NCBI GenBank assembly: GCA_027604705.1
Contig: JADHYV010000006.1
Location: 124,001-188,000, forward strand
Reading direction: 5' to 3'
Length of the DNA: 64,000 nt
Origin: Allomyces arbusculus
Taxonomy: Eukaryota; Blastocladiomycota; Blastocladiomycetes; Blastocladiales; Blastocladiaceae
Part shown: positions 1 through 12,835 of the stretch, piece by piece
Numbering within the stretch: position 1 is the first letter of the stretch
Layout of the letters: every line of letters begins with the position of its first letter
Position numbers and translations under genes: made by a program
Notes under the pieces: generated by a model
Told to the model about the DNA's origin: nothing
Database searches by the model: none
The model's input: only the letters and a program-made list of their open reading frames with translations

Positions 1-2357
1 GAACCGCACGCGCACGACCGTGACGCGCGCGAACCGGCCGGACTTGGCCATGTGCGCGACGAGCGCCGCGGCCGCGCGGTCGTCGGCACCGCCCAGGAAA
101 TAGAACACGAGCTGCGCCGGCGCGGGCACCGGCACCATCGATACGATCGCGACCTCTTCCTCGCGCTCCACCGCCGCGTTGCGCCGGTCGACAACGACCG
201 CAACCGCGGCCCCGTGCACGTGGACACACGTCTCGACGGCGACTTGCGCGGTCCCGACATTCCGCGGCTCGTGCGCGACAAGCACGGCCAACGGCGATCT
301 GAGCGCTGCCGTGGCCGCGGCAATCACTTTCCCCCAGTCGGCGCGCGGCGCGATTTCGAGAGCGGTCCCGGCAACGGGCACGCGGGACAGGGTGCCGAAC
401 GTGCGGAAGACATTCACGACCGCGTCTTTCGCGAGCGCGTGCGCGCGGTCCTTGGCGCGCATGACTGCTGACGTGCGGTCCGTGAGCTCGGTCAAGCGCA
501 GCGCGTGCGTCGGGTGCGCGAGCGCCTGCGTAACGGCCATGACGGAGGGTACGTGGTCCATTGCATCGAGCGCGACAACGACCAGCTGGGAATCGTCACC
601 GTGGTGTGTACCAGCAGCAAGGGCACGGTCGCGCGCAGCCAGTTCGTCATGGCCGAGTTTCATCCAGGTGACGACGGGCGTCGTGATCAGGGTGGTGAGG
701 ATGGCCATGAGCACGCAGATCGCGTGGATGCGCGGTGAAATCACGCCGGCGTCGAGGCCGACATTGAGCACGATCAGCTCCACGAGCCCTTTGGTGTTCA
801 TGAGGATCCCGACGCCGATCGAGTCGCGCCAGCTCAAGCCCGTGAACCGTGACGCCATGGTGCACCCGACGATCTTGCCGGTGCACGCAGTGACGAGGAC
901 GAGGACCAAGAGGCCCCAGGTGGTGGCGGTGTCGAGCAGCCCAAGCCGCGTCTTGAGCCCCGACAGAGCAAAGTAGAGCGGGAGCAGCACGATCGTGACG
1001 AGGTCTTCAACTTTTTCGGTTAGCGCAATAGCGAATCCGGACTCGTGCGGGATGATCACGCCGACGAGAAAAGCGCCAAAAATGGCGTGCACGCCAATGA
1101 CTTCGGTGAACATAGCCGCCGCGAAGATCAGGATGAAGGTGACGAAGACGAGAAACTCGTTGAGTGTTGAGGAGGTCGCAGACCGCTGGATCAGACGGAC
1201 CAGGACGGGGCGGACCGCGAAAATCATGAAAGCAGCAAACGCAAGCACGACGAGGAACGTATACAGCGCCGTGAGCGCGTCGCTTGCGTTGACTAGACGC
1301 GTCGTCGGCGTGAGCGTGAGAGAAACGCACTAAAGCCTGTCCACCTCGGCAGATCGAGGGAAACGTACTGATAGCAATCACCAGCGCCAACATCGACCAA
1401 GCGACCACATCGTCCACGGCCGCCGCCGAAATTGTCGTCATCCCGACGCGCGTCGTGAGCAGATTGGTCTCGGTCAAGATGCGGGCAAGAACCGGGAACG
1501 CTGTGATTGACATGGCGACGCCGAGGAACAGGAAAAACGACGAAAAGGGCACTTTGGTGTCCTCGGGCATCAGCGAGTCGTAGAGGGCAAACGACACGGC
1601 GATGCCCTGCAGGAAGGTGGGTCAAGCCAAGGGGTCAGTTGCACGCGATGTGCCAAGTGATGGGCGGTGCTGTTTTTGGAGATGAGTGAGAACACGTACG
1701 GCGCCGAACGGGACGGCAATGCCGGCCACGGAAATGGCCTAGAGATGGAACAGAATGCGTCCAGAAAAGTGAGACACAGGTCCGGAAGAGTGAATCAAGC
1801 GTCCTCAATCGCCATGTCGCGGAAAAACGTACCACCGACTTGCGCAGATTCGTCGCGACCATGCGCGGGTCGAGCTCGAGCCCGACAATGAACAGGTACA
1901 GAATGAGCCCAAAGTTGGCGATCAGGCCAAACATCCCGAGGCTACACCACCACCACATCGTACCCGCAACCGCTACCGTCAGTTACCTACGCAACCCCCC
2001 AACCCAAAGCGACTGGGCAAAAACGCACCTCGACGGCGGAAATAAAGCCTTGGTGAACCCTGGAATCTGCCCAAGCGCCGATGGTCCCAGCAAAATTCCG
2101 CCAATCACTTCGGCAATAACGCGCGGCTGCCGGAAGAACTTCAAGATCAAGCTCAGCACGCGCGTCATGAGCACAACGACAATGACTTGCACGAGAAACA
2201 GCGGCAGTGGGTTCGATGCGCTCGCAAATGGGTTACCGCCCGACCACATCGAGTCGCTCGCGCCGCTCGACCGCTTGGCGAGGTGCGCGGCCGGCATTGA
2301 TGCGGCCGACGACAGCGGCGCGGCAACGAGGCCAGAGAAGAGTTGGACGGCAACCAT
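1..2357 (-). CDS. KHA1: K+/H+ antiporter (CPA2, Kha1-like), copy 1, 3' end outside window
   Basis: Predicted endomembrane monovalent cation/proton antiporter. Exons on the minus strand are 2357-2029, 1941-1833, 1738-1700, 1606-1369 and 1292 to the window edge, giving 669 visible residues. The start is the ATG at 2357, just before MVAVQLFSG. The Na+/H+ exchanger domain begins near residue 45 with repeated membrane segments, an IGGILLGPSALGQIPGFT block and the VDDVVAW motif carrying the paired aspartates of the transport core. A soluble USP-like cytoplasmic tail starts near residue 460 and is cut by the window edge. All exon phases and the 39-nt third exon match the neighbouring copy. Protein identity to that copy is roughly 90% by eye. 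The family call is strong; location and ion choice rest on family knowledge. Confidence 0.9.
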
Positions 2358-3814
2358 GGCGGGGGTCGATGGATGGTCGAGGGCGCGGTTGGCGATGGAG
2401 CGCGATGGCCCGAGCTGGTATAGATAGTGCAGGCCCGGGAGGATCGAGATTCGATCGGCGCGAGGGAACGCGTGTCGCGAATTGGGGAGAGCAGGCCGCT
2501 GAGGGGACGGGAAATAGGCACGGAGAGCGGCGAGCCGGTGGCGAATCGCGTCTCGCTCCGGGGGCGTGCACGCAGGCGCTTGGCACGCGTTGGACTGCTG
2601 GTGCGGAGCCGTGCTGCAGCTCGGTTGTTCGCGTTTCTTGAGGCCAGTCCGATCGCGCGCGAGCACGTTTGCTATGTCGAGGGTCAGATCTCGAAGACGC
2701 AGGCAAGTGCTTGCTGGTGCAGCGCGTGTGATTGCGTCGCGTCGCGTATTCTGCTGGAGATGGCCGTGCGGGTGGCTGTGGAGATGTCGAGCCCGATTGC
2801 CCTCGCGAACCTCGTCGTTGTGTCGCTGTCGTCGTCGAAGCCGTTGGAGGAAGTTGCCGGCGCGATGGTAACCAGCGGCCGCGCGGCATCCTGCCCCTTT
2901 TATTCGATGCGGCAGTCGATGCGACAGTCGATGCGGCAGGAGAGGGCCCTGCCGCGGCAGAGGGACGCCCTCGTTTCCTCCCCTCCCTACCAGCTGCACC
3001 AGCGCGAACGCGGAAGCGACGAGCGCGAGACGCGTGTGCATCGCGTCGCGTCCCCTCGCCTCACAGGTCATGGCGCGTGGGTGTCTCGCACCGGTTGTGC
3101 CCTCTTCGACGGTAGGGTCACTCCGCCCTCATGGCGGATGCGACACGCGTGGGGGTCGCGGGCCAGGCAACGCGGCCGTGGTTGACGTGCGGGGGGTCGG
3201 GCGTGTGCGGGGCCCCTCGTCGTCATGGCAGGCCGTGCGTCGTTGGTGCATGTTCGCGGTCATCTCGTTGGAGCGAGCTGCTGCGAAAGTGGGGGACGCG
3301 CTTTTCAGTGCAAATATCACACGTGAGCGTGAGCGCGGCGGCAATCATTGCCATCGCGGCGCGCCATCGTCGTGCGCGGCCATGAGGTGAACTTCCACAG
3401 GCGGCTCACCGCACCGCGAGGGGACCTGTCCGGTGTGGATAGAGGGCCCTGCGCGGCAGCAGAGACTCGGGCCGCGTTGCTCGGCGCGAGGGGAACTGGT
3501 TCTGGAACTGTTGGAACTTCGTCCCAACAACACCGGTATGCGTGACCAACTGCCGGTCGTGACGGGACAGGCTGGTGAATGCAGCGCGACAGCAACCGCG
3601 GTTTGGGCATTGCACCGCTGCAATAACGAACCAGATGTGGGAACTAAACGATTGGGAAGCGACTCAAACTGACAGACCACGTAACAGGTGAAGCAAAAGA
3701 TCATTTACATGTCCGACACGACCACACCATCAAAGCAAAAAGCCATTTCCACAAAATCGCCATCCACACCCCCCTCTGATCCTCTACTAATCTCTCCACC
3801 ACTTTACACTCGCT
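2358..3814. other. Upstream region of antiporter copy 1 and 3' flank of copy 2
   Basis: No gene is supported here. On the minus strand an AATAAAAGG TATA-like box lies at 2896-2904, beside a 12-bp triplicate repeat. Blocks near 2940-2975 and 3205-3330 recur upstream of copy 2, so the upstream region was part of the duplication. Confidence 0.6.
2905..2940. repeat. Three tandem copies of a 12-bp unit
   Basis: The units are CGATGCGGCAGT, CGATGCGACAGT and CGATGCGGCAGG, directly adjoining the TATA-like box upstream of antiporter copy 1. They could be regulatory or simple slippage. No counterpart is obvious upstream of copy 2. Confidence 0.8.
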
Positions 3815-6800
3815 CTACACGCCTCGTGCCAGCTGAGCCGGACTTGCCAGCGGTGACCCTCCACCATTCGTGCCCCCAAGCAGCGGCGCGTCGTTCGCGA
3901 CATGCACCCCCTCCAACTCGGCCGCACCCGCCTGCACGACAACCACAATCCCGCCCGCCGCGGCACCGTGATCCCCCGCGACCAGTCGCGCACCAACGTC
4001 GCCGAGCGCCGCACGATCCGGGTCCGCCGCCACATCCGCCATCCCCGCGCCGCTCCCCGTCCGGAAGATTCCCGACAGCGACAGCAACGACCGCCGTGTC
4101 GGCAGTCCCGACCTTGCCGCGGCCGTTGTCGTGTTGGGTGTGATTTCATCGTCCGCCGTAGCTGCCGCAGCGGCAGCGGCCATTGCCACAACCGCGTGCC
4201 GCCGCCCGAGCACAACCACATCGTCCCTCGCCGCGTCCTTCCCCCGCGCAGCGTGCTCCACGACCGCACGGACCAGGTCGGTACTAAACACTTCCACCAC
4301 GTCCGTACACTCCACCGGTAGGGCCTGCACGAGCGCCTCAAACGCCGCGTCGTCCGGACTCGCCGGCACGCCCGCCATACTCGCCGTCGTCCCGCGCGTC
4401 CAGGTCCGCTCCATCGGCAATTTCGCGACCGACGTCGCCGACGACGCCGTGCCGCCGCCATCACTCGCGTCGGCGTTCTCCACTGGCGGCACGAGTGTGC
4501 CCAGCGAGTCGTTCGGGTGTTGCTCTGGCTTGCGCCTCGCGCGAACGGCATGCACGATCCCGGCAATCGTCGACGCCGGGCGGGACTTGCGCCCGTCGTC
4601 CTTCGCGTCTTTGACGTCGGGCGCGGCCCCGTACCGCACGCGCACGACCGCAATGTTCGCGAACCGTGCCGACCGCGCCATGCACGCGACCAAGTGCGCG
4701 GCCGCGCGGTCGTCGGCGCCGCCAATGAAGTAAAACACGAGGTGCGCCGGCGCCGCGGGCGGTGGCGGCGGGACGGACGGCGCGTCCTCGTCGGCGCCAG
4801 CGCCCGCAGCGCGCCGGTCAACGACGATCGCGACGGCGGTACCGAGGACGCGCATGCACGTGTCGACCGCGACTTCCGCCGTGGTCGCACTGCGCGGGTC
4901 GTGCGCGACGACGACAGCGAGCGGCGCGCGCACGGCCTCGGCCGCAGCGGCAATCACTTTCCCCCAGTCGGCGCGCGGCGCGAGTTCGATCGCGGTCCCG
5001 ACGACGGGCACGCGGGACAGGGTGCCGAACGTGCGGAAGACATTCACGACCGCGTCTTTCGCGAGCGCGTGCGCGCGGTCCTTGGCGCGCATGACCGCCG
5101 ACGTGCGGTCCGTGAGCTCGGTAAGTCGCAGCGCGTGCGTCGGGTGCGCGAGCGCCTGCGTTACGGCCATGAGGGACGGGACATGGTCCATGTCGTCGAG
5201 CGCGACCACAACCAACTTCCCGTCGTCGATGTGGGGCGTGCCCGCGGCCAGGGCGCGTTCGCGCGCGGCGAGTTCGTCGTGCCCGAGTTTCATCCAGGTG
5301 ACGACAGGCGTCGTGATCAGAGTGGTCAAGATGGCCATGAGGACACAGATCGCGTGAATGCGAGGCGAAATGACACCCGCGTCGAGGCCGACGTTGAGCA
5401 CGATCAGTTCGACGAGCCCTTTGGTGTTCATGAGGATCCCGACGCCGATCGAGTCGCGCCAGTTCAAGCCCGTGAACCGCGCGGCCGTCGTGCATCCGAC
5501 GATCTTGCCCGCGCACGCGGTGACGAGGACGAGGACAAGCAGGCCCCAGGTCGTCGCGGTGTCGAGCAGACCAAGTCGTGTCTTGAGCCCCGACAGGGCA
5601 AAGTAGAGCGGCAAGAGCACGATCGTGACAAGGTCCTCGACCTTTTCCGTGAGCGCGATGGCGAACCCGGATTCGTGCGGAATGATGACGCCCACGAGGA
5701 ACGCGCCAAAAATGGCGTGCACGCCCACGACTTCGGTAAACATCGCCGACGCGAAGATGAGAATGAACGTGATGAACACGAGAAACTCGTTGAGCGTCGA
5801 GGAGGTTGCGGACCGTTGGATGAGCTTGACGAGGACGGGGCGGACCGCGAATATCATAAACGCGGCAAAGGCCAGCACGACGAGGAAAGTGTAGAGCGCC
5901 GTGAGCGAGTCGCTCGCGTTGACTGTTCAATCCACCGAAATAAATCAGTAAGACATAAACATTCGCGCCAACCTCGCGAAATCAACAGGAACATACTGAT
6001 GGCAATCACCAACGCCAACATTGACCACGCAACGACGTCGTCCACGGCCGCCGCCGAAATCGTCGTCATCCCGACGCGCGTCGTGAGCAAGTTGGTCTCG
6101 GTCAAGATTCGAGCAAGAACCGGGAACGCCGTAATCGACATGGCGACGCCGAGGAACAGGAAAAACGACGAGAACGGGACCTTGGTGTCGGCGGGCATGA
6201 GCGTCTCGTAGAGCGCAAACGACACGGCGACGCCCTAGCTTGGGGAATACCGGGTCAGTGACTTCGCGCCTTGATAGCCAGCTGCGCGGAGAACGGCGTA
6301 CCGCGCCAAACGGAACGACAATACCCGCGACGGAAATGGCCTGGAGGAAGAAACGTAAGAGAGTGAGACGACGCGCGCACCAGCTGGTTGGCGGCGACCG
6401 GAATGGAACCGCAACGAACCACCGACTTGCGCAAGTTGATCGCGACCATGCGCGGGTCGAGCTCGAGTCCAACGATAAACAGGTACAGGACGAGGCCAAA
6501 GTTGGCGATCAGGCCAAACATGCCAAGGCTAAAATGCGTTCGCAGCACAAGAAACATCAGCAATCCGCGCGTAACACACCGCTTCATGGAAACTTCGCAG
6601 GGCAGCGCACCTCGACGCCGGAAACAACGCCTTGGTGAACCCCGGAATCTGGCCCAGCGCCGACGGCCCGAGCAAAATGCCGCCAATCACTTCGGCAATA
6701 ACGCGCGGCTGACGGAAATACTTGAGAATCATGCTCAGCACTCGCGTCATCAAGACGACAATGATCACTTGCACGAGAAAGAGCGGTAGCGGGTTCGAGG

Positions 6801-6924
6801 TGCTTGCAAACGGGTTGCCGCCGTCCCACATCGAATCATGGGACGCGCGCTTGACAAGGTGCGTCATAGTGGAAATGGGATCTGCTGGCTCAATGCCGGC
6901 AAAGAGCGCGTTGAGAGTGACCAT
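3815..6924 (-). CDS. KHA1: K+/H+ antiporter (CPA2, Kha1-like), copy 2, complete
   Basis: Complete tandem paralogue of copy 1. Exons are 6924-6611, 6528-6420, 6340-6302, 6234-5997 and 5922-3815, coding for 935 residues. The ATG at 6924 opens MVTLNALFAG; a short extracytoplasmic stretch precedes the first membrane segment (PLPLFLVQVIIVVLMTRVL). The exchanger domain spans about residues 45-465 with about 12 hydrophobic segments and the VDDVVAW motif. The C-terminal 470 residues form a USP-like cytoplasmic domain with low-complexity linkers (poly-Ala, poly-Pro) and a divergent tail. Donor sites vary (GTGCGC, GTTCGT, GTACGC, GTATGT) but every intron position is shared with copy 1, so the duplication came after the introns. 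Substrate preference (K+ or Na+) cannot be read from sequence. Confidence 0.93.
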
Positions 6925-8128
6925 GATGGTCGGTTGGTGTGCGCGGTTGGTGGAGAGCGGGGAGAAGAGGTTGCTGCCTCGCACGGGCCGAGATATGTGC
7001 TGGCGGTGCTGGTCTTGCGCGTCGTCGGAGCGGCACGTGCGTGTGCACAGGATCAGTCGGGACGTGTCGGGACCGTCGCTGTTGACGCGGCCGTGTTCGT
7101 GTCGTGGCCGGACAGTCGGTCGGTTGGTCGTGCAGGGGAGGAGGCGAGGCAGCAAGCAGTGCAGCGTACCGGAGTTCGTTTGCTGCGGCCGTGCTGCCCT
7201 TATATACGGTACCGAGTAAGAGGGACCCTGCCGTGACGGCGAGACGCCCTTGGACCCCGCCCCCATTGCACGCCGGCGCGCCAGCTACTAAACGAACACG
7301 GAAGCTTCGCCGGTGAGCGCGCGTCCTGTGCGTTGCGTGCACGTCTCGCTCAGGTCAACGTCGTTGCCCCTCATGGCACACCACGTTCCACGACGGTCAT
7401 GACGCGTGCGCGGATGAAGGAGCTCTGCTCGCGTGTTGCATCGCGGACGTGCGGACGGCACTGAAGTTGGCCGGGCGCTTGCGGGGGTGGCGAGCAGGAC
7501 CTGCGGGGACCCGACTGTGTGCGGGGCCCCTCGTCGTCACGGCCAGTCGGGGTTCAGTGAGGCGCGCACGCAGAGGGTCTGTGCGCGACTGCGAGACGCC
7601 AGTGGGAGACGCGCTTCCTTGCCTCCGCGAAACGACACACGTGAGCGCGACAACACTGCCGCGTGCGCATCCGTCTGGTCGCCGCGCCTGCGAGCTCATT
7701 TTGCGTGGTGAGATGCGCGCCCTGTGCTCTACGAGTCAAGTGGTTGGGTGCTGCGTACTGGCCGGGATGTTCAGGCCGAGCGGAGGCCTGGCCCGGAGCC
7801 GGCCCGCGCAACGGCGCACACGCGCCACCCGATCGTCAATGGGGTCCGGCCGCGCCATGTTGCGAACCGAGACTAAGGAAGGCACCCTCCATTGTGAGCC
7901 AGAACAGGGCATCCGTGTGCACGCTCGCAAGGGCCCAGAAACGACCAACCAACAGCAACCAACCAGATAGCTTCGCGGGCCGCACAGCAGGCACTGGTTG
8001 AAAACGACGAAGGAAGCAGACAGGCCAAACCAAAATCAACTTGGACTGAAACACGCCAAGACACAACTCCGCCGCCGAGGGCCCACTTGGCCCCAGCGTC
8101 GCTCGTCAGATCACGCATCTCAACCCAC
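6925..8128. other. Upstream region of antiporter copy 2 and 3' flank of MetAP2 copy 1
   Basis: No gene is supported. It holds a TATATAAGG box on the minus strand (7198-7206) about 275 bp before the antiporter ATG. Blocks shared with the copy 1 upstream region include GTGTGCGGGGCCCCTCG at about 7517 (also at about 3203) and a CACACGTGAGCG element at about 7635 (also at about 3318). Confidence 0.6.
7198..7206 (-). promoter_or_regulatory. TATA box of antiporter copy 2
   Basis: TATATAAGG on the minus strand, followed downstream by a GC-rich leader. The comparable element for copy 1 is AATAAAAGG at 2896-2904. Assignment is by sequence and position only. Confidence 0.5.
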
Positions 8129-9663
<1,535 letters not shown>

Positions 9664-10409
9664 GGTTGGTGGTTGTCGAGGGTTGGAAATGATCGCTGGG
9701 CGCTTCAAGCGTGTGGTTCGACTTGAACCGCACGCGCTGCACGTGCGTATTGGTTGGTGTGCAGACAGGTAATTGCCAAGTTTAGTGTTGACTCCATCAT
9801 GTGCATCCGCGTGATATGTTGCTGGACCTGTCTGGACTTGGTCCCTCGCCGCTGCTTGGAGCCATTGCTTTCAAAGCGACAGGAAAGCTGTCACCCTTGG
9901 CATACAAAGTAGACAGGTGGGTTGATGCCGTTAATGCTTTTCGTAGCTTTTACCATTCCAAAGATCGAGACAGATCCAGCTGGTAATTCGTCATTTCATG
10001 GAAAGTCCTTGATGACAACACCATGTCCTCATTTTGAGTCTCATTAACGGCCATAAAGAGCGCCCGCGGATCCCCGCGGGCAGTGCGGTAGTGAGGAGAG
10101 AGAAAGAGAGCTTGCGCACGGGTTTGAGAGAGGTTTGCAAACGCGTTTGCTGTTCGGTCACTGAGAAGTTCAGTTTCGTTGGGTGTGCACTCTGAGTCTC
10201 AGACAATGCAAAAACTGCTCATTGCATGCGAACGCCAACATGAATGAACCGGGCATCAACCACCAAAATTCGAAAATGAATCTATGTCCATACTGAGAAT
10301 CTAACGTATCGGCATGTATTATCACCGCCGTGGTCTTGCAGCAAACGCTTGATCTGCGTCAGCAAGGACGGCTCAAGCAAGAGGTGCACCAATGCATTGT
10401 CGTGGCGGC
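9664..10409. other. Intergenic region between MetAP2 copy 1 and polygalacturonase
   Basis: No gene is supported. It is AT-richer than its neighbours and contains one perfect short hairpin (listed separately). Short open frames at 9801-9986 (+) and 9991-10206 (-) show no family signature or codon bias. Confidence 0.5.
10062..10081. repeat. Perfect 8-bp inverted repeat with 4-nt loop
   Basis: GCCCGCGG, loop ATCC, CCGCGGGC. It lies in otherwise AT-richer intergenic DNA about 330 bp beyond the stop codon of the polygalacturonase gene. Function is unknown. Confidence 0.7.
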
Positions 10410-11751
10410 TTACCACTTGATGTTGTTGATGTCTGCGTCAAAAAAAAGGTGGAAGGAGTGGTCAGCAACACTGTCCACCACCAGTTCGCGTCGCATATAC
10501 GGAAATAGGGAAAAGTCAAGCGACACGTACTGCTGGTGCCCGCCTTGGACTTGCCCGAAATCTTGAGCAGCGACCAGTTCCACGAGCCCGTGCACGTGTT
10601 CTTGCCGCACAACACCTTGTACGCCTGGCCGCCGTTCATGACGATCGTCGACGGCTTGCCCTCAAAGTTGACGTTGGTGATTGGGATCGCCTTGTCGACC
10701 TTGCCCGTCTCGCCCGAGTTGGTGTAGTCCTCGACGACCATCATTCCGAATTTGGTGATCCCCGTCGCGTGGTTGTCGTTGTAGTGGATGTTGGAGACCG
10801 ACGCGTCCTTGGCGCCATTGTAGGTCTTGATGCGCAGCGCAATCGTGTTGTCCTTGATCGTGTTGCCCTGGATCAAGACATTGTCGACATGCTTGCCGGC
10901 CTTGATCGAGCCAATCGAAATCCCGTGGCCGCCAATGCACTGGTTGTTGAGGAACTCGACGTTCTTGCCGTCGTTGAGCGCCAGGCAGTCGTCCTGGTTC
11001 TTGCAGATCGAGTTCTGGATCGTCAGACCGTTGACGCTCGACACGTCAAAGCAGTCGGCTACGCAGAGTGACAGAGAAAATAGCAGTGAGCGACACTGTT
11101 TCGGGTGGAGAAAGTCGCTCGATGCGTGAACCGTACTGTTGTGGCCCCCTTTGGTCGCGCCGAGCGAGTCGTCAATGGTGACGCGGTCAATTACGAGCGT
11201 GCCCTTGGCACCAACCGAGACGGCGTGCGCGGGGGTATTCTTGATGACGAGCTGCGAGACCGTCCCCGCCGCGTTCAGCTTGACCATCGGGTGCGGCTTC
11301 GTCTTGCCGCCGTTTCCGCCCTTGCCGTCCCAGTAGAGCGGGCCCTGACCGTCGAGAACGTGGCCGTTGCCGTTCTGAAAGTTCACCAGGAGACGGTGGT
11401 GGTGAGCAACGTCCGCCGCCTCCGCTGACCCGAATTCGTGATCGAATTTCGAACACGCACAACTGTGACTTTGGCCGAATCCGAAGCGCCCGAGACGCGG
11501 AACAGCGGGCCCTCCCACTCCTTGTACCCAAACACCAGGTCGCCCGCAAAGTTGACAACGGTGCCGTCCTTGAGCTTTTCGAGCGCGAGTGTCTGGCCGG
11601 CGGGCACCGTGAACGACTTGATCGTGATGGTCGCGCAATCAGCCACGTTCTTGGAGGCCGCAAGCGAGTCGACGACGCACGTCTTGCCAGCGGGCGCGGC
11701 CTGCACAGTGAGCGCGACAAAGGCGAGCAGGAAGACGAGCGATGGGTGCAT
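10410..11751 (-). CDS. Secreted endopolygalacturonase, GH28
   Basis: Hydrolyses alpha-1,4-galacturonan in pectin outside the cell. Exons 11751-11461, 11374-11137, 11058-10531 and 10432-10410 give 359 residues, the usual size. Residues 1-18 are a signal peptide ending near VQA-APAG. The beta-helix carries every GH28 catalytic element: NTD (Asp178), NQDDC (Asp199, Asp200), GGHGISIGS (His221) and RIK (Arg252, Lys254). The NTD motif is built across the exon 2/3 junction, which fixes that splice. The final exon codes only seven residues (NINNIKW). A substrate of plant origin suggests a saprotroph or plant-associated life. Endo rather than exo action is inferred from the compact form and the NTD/DD/GHG/RIK layout. 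Confidence 0.95.
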
Positions 11752-12835
11752 GGTGGGGAAGAGATGGGCGTCTATGGGTGCTGGCGGCTGGGGCGCGGGA
11801 TTGCTCCAGTTTTATACCTTCCGGTGCACGGGTTCGATTTTTCGCCATCCCGCCGTCTCGCACAGGCGCGGAAGGGGCGGCGCGGCATGCCGCGTCGGGC
11901 GCCGGCTGCCGCGGTTGTCTCTCATGCCTGATCATGGAACAAAATTGCGAATTCCAGAAGCAAAGGCGAGCGTTGACGCGGCATAGCGCGCGCGCTACGC
12001 GTGCACCTCACGAGCAGCACTGGAACACGCTAGGGTGTGGGCGAGGGGAATGCGCGCGCGGCGGTCGGCGGTTGATTCATGAATCGACAATTCCCCTTGC
12101 TAAGCGCCCATGCTTCACTATGATTCAAAAACTAGGGATGCACGACCACACGTGCGCATGCGCCGCGTTTTGGTTGTTCAAACACTTACCACATGGTAAC
12201 TGCTGCGGAATGTCGCCCGAGATCTCCAGAATCTTCTCGAATCTCCACCTCAAGCACGACAATGTGATAAATAAGAGCGCTGCCTCATTTCCCGAGAGGG
12301 GATTTTTGCCGATGTTTCTCTAACAGGGCGGTCGCGCGCCCGAAAGTGAAACTGCAACATGCTCGCCGCGCTGCTGCCTGATGTCGTTCACGTTTTCGAA
12401 GTAAACGGCTGGGACTCGAGCAAACCTTCACTCAGGTGGGCCCGTGCTTCCATAGTATGGAAGTAGAGTATGTTGCGATTCTCAAAGAGTGTTCAGAAGG
12501 TTGCAAGGATGATTGATGTCTTGGCCAGCGTTGATAGCGACTTTTAAGGAACGATGGTGAAACAGGCCACAGAGCTAAATGCACGGCCAAGCACAGGAGA
12601 CTTCATTGGTGCCGACACTGCCGCACTCTCAGACCCTTTAGCAGGGTGTTGCATCGGGCAAAATTTTCTCTTGAAGGAAGAGATAATCGACAGAGGTCCT
12701 AACAAGACAGCCCTTTCAGTGCGGTCGCGTACCCGGGCAAATTCGCTGTATATCAATGCTGCGCCTGCGCCAAGGCATCGAACGTGCGCATCGTCGTCCA
12801 CGTTCATCATCAATCTCCAGGTCCACGCTGCGCAT
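11752..12835. other. Polygalacturonase promoter and intergenic region
   Basis: Contains the TATA box at 11810-11816 and about 1 kb with no supported gene. Confidence 0.5.
11810..11816 (-). promoter_or_regulatory. TATA box of the polygalacturonase gene
   Basis: TATAAAA on the minus strand, 59 bp upstream of the ATG at 11751, which is a short leader distance typical of inducible secreted-enzyme genes. Confidence 0.6.

Noticed and set aside
4517-6211. 564-codon open frame on the plus strand
   Set aside because: Antisense to antiporter exon 5; composition is Arg/Asp/His-rich as expected of a shadow, and the minus-strand protein is recognisable.
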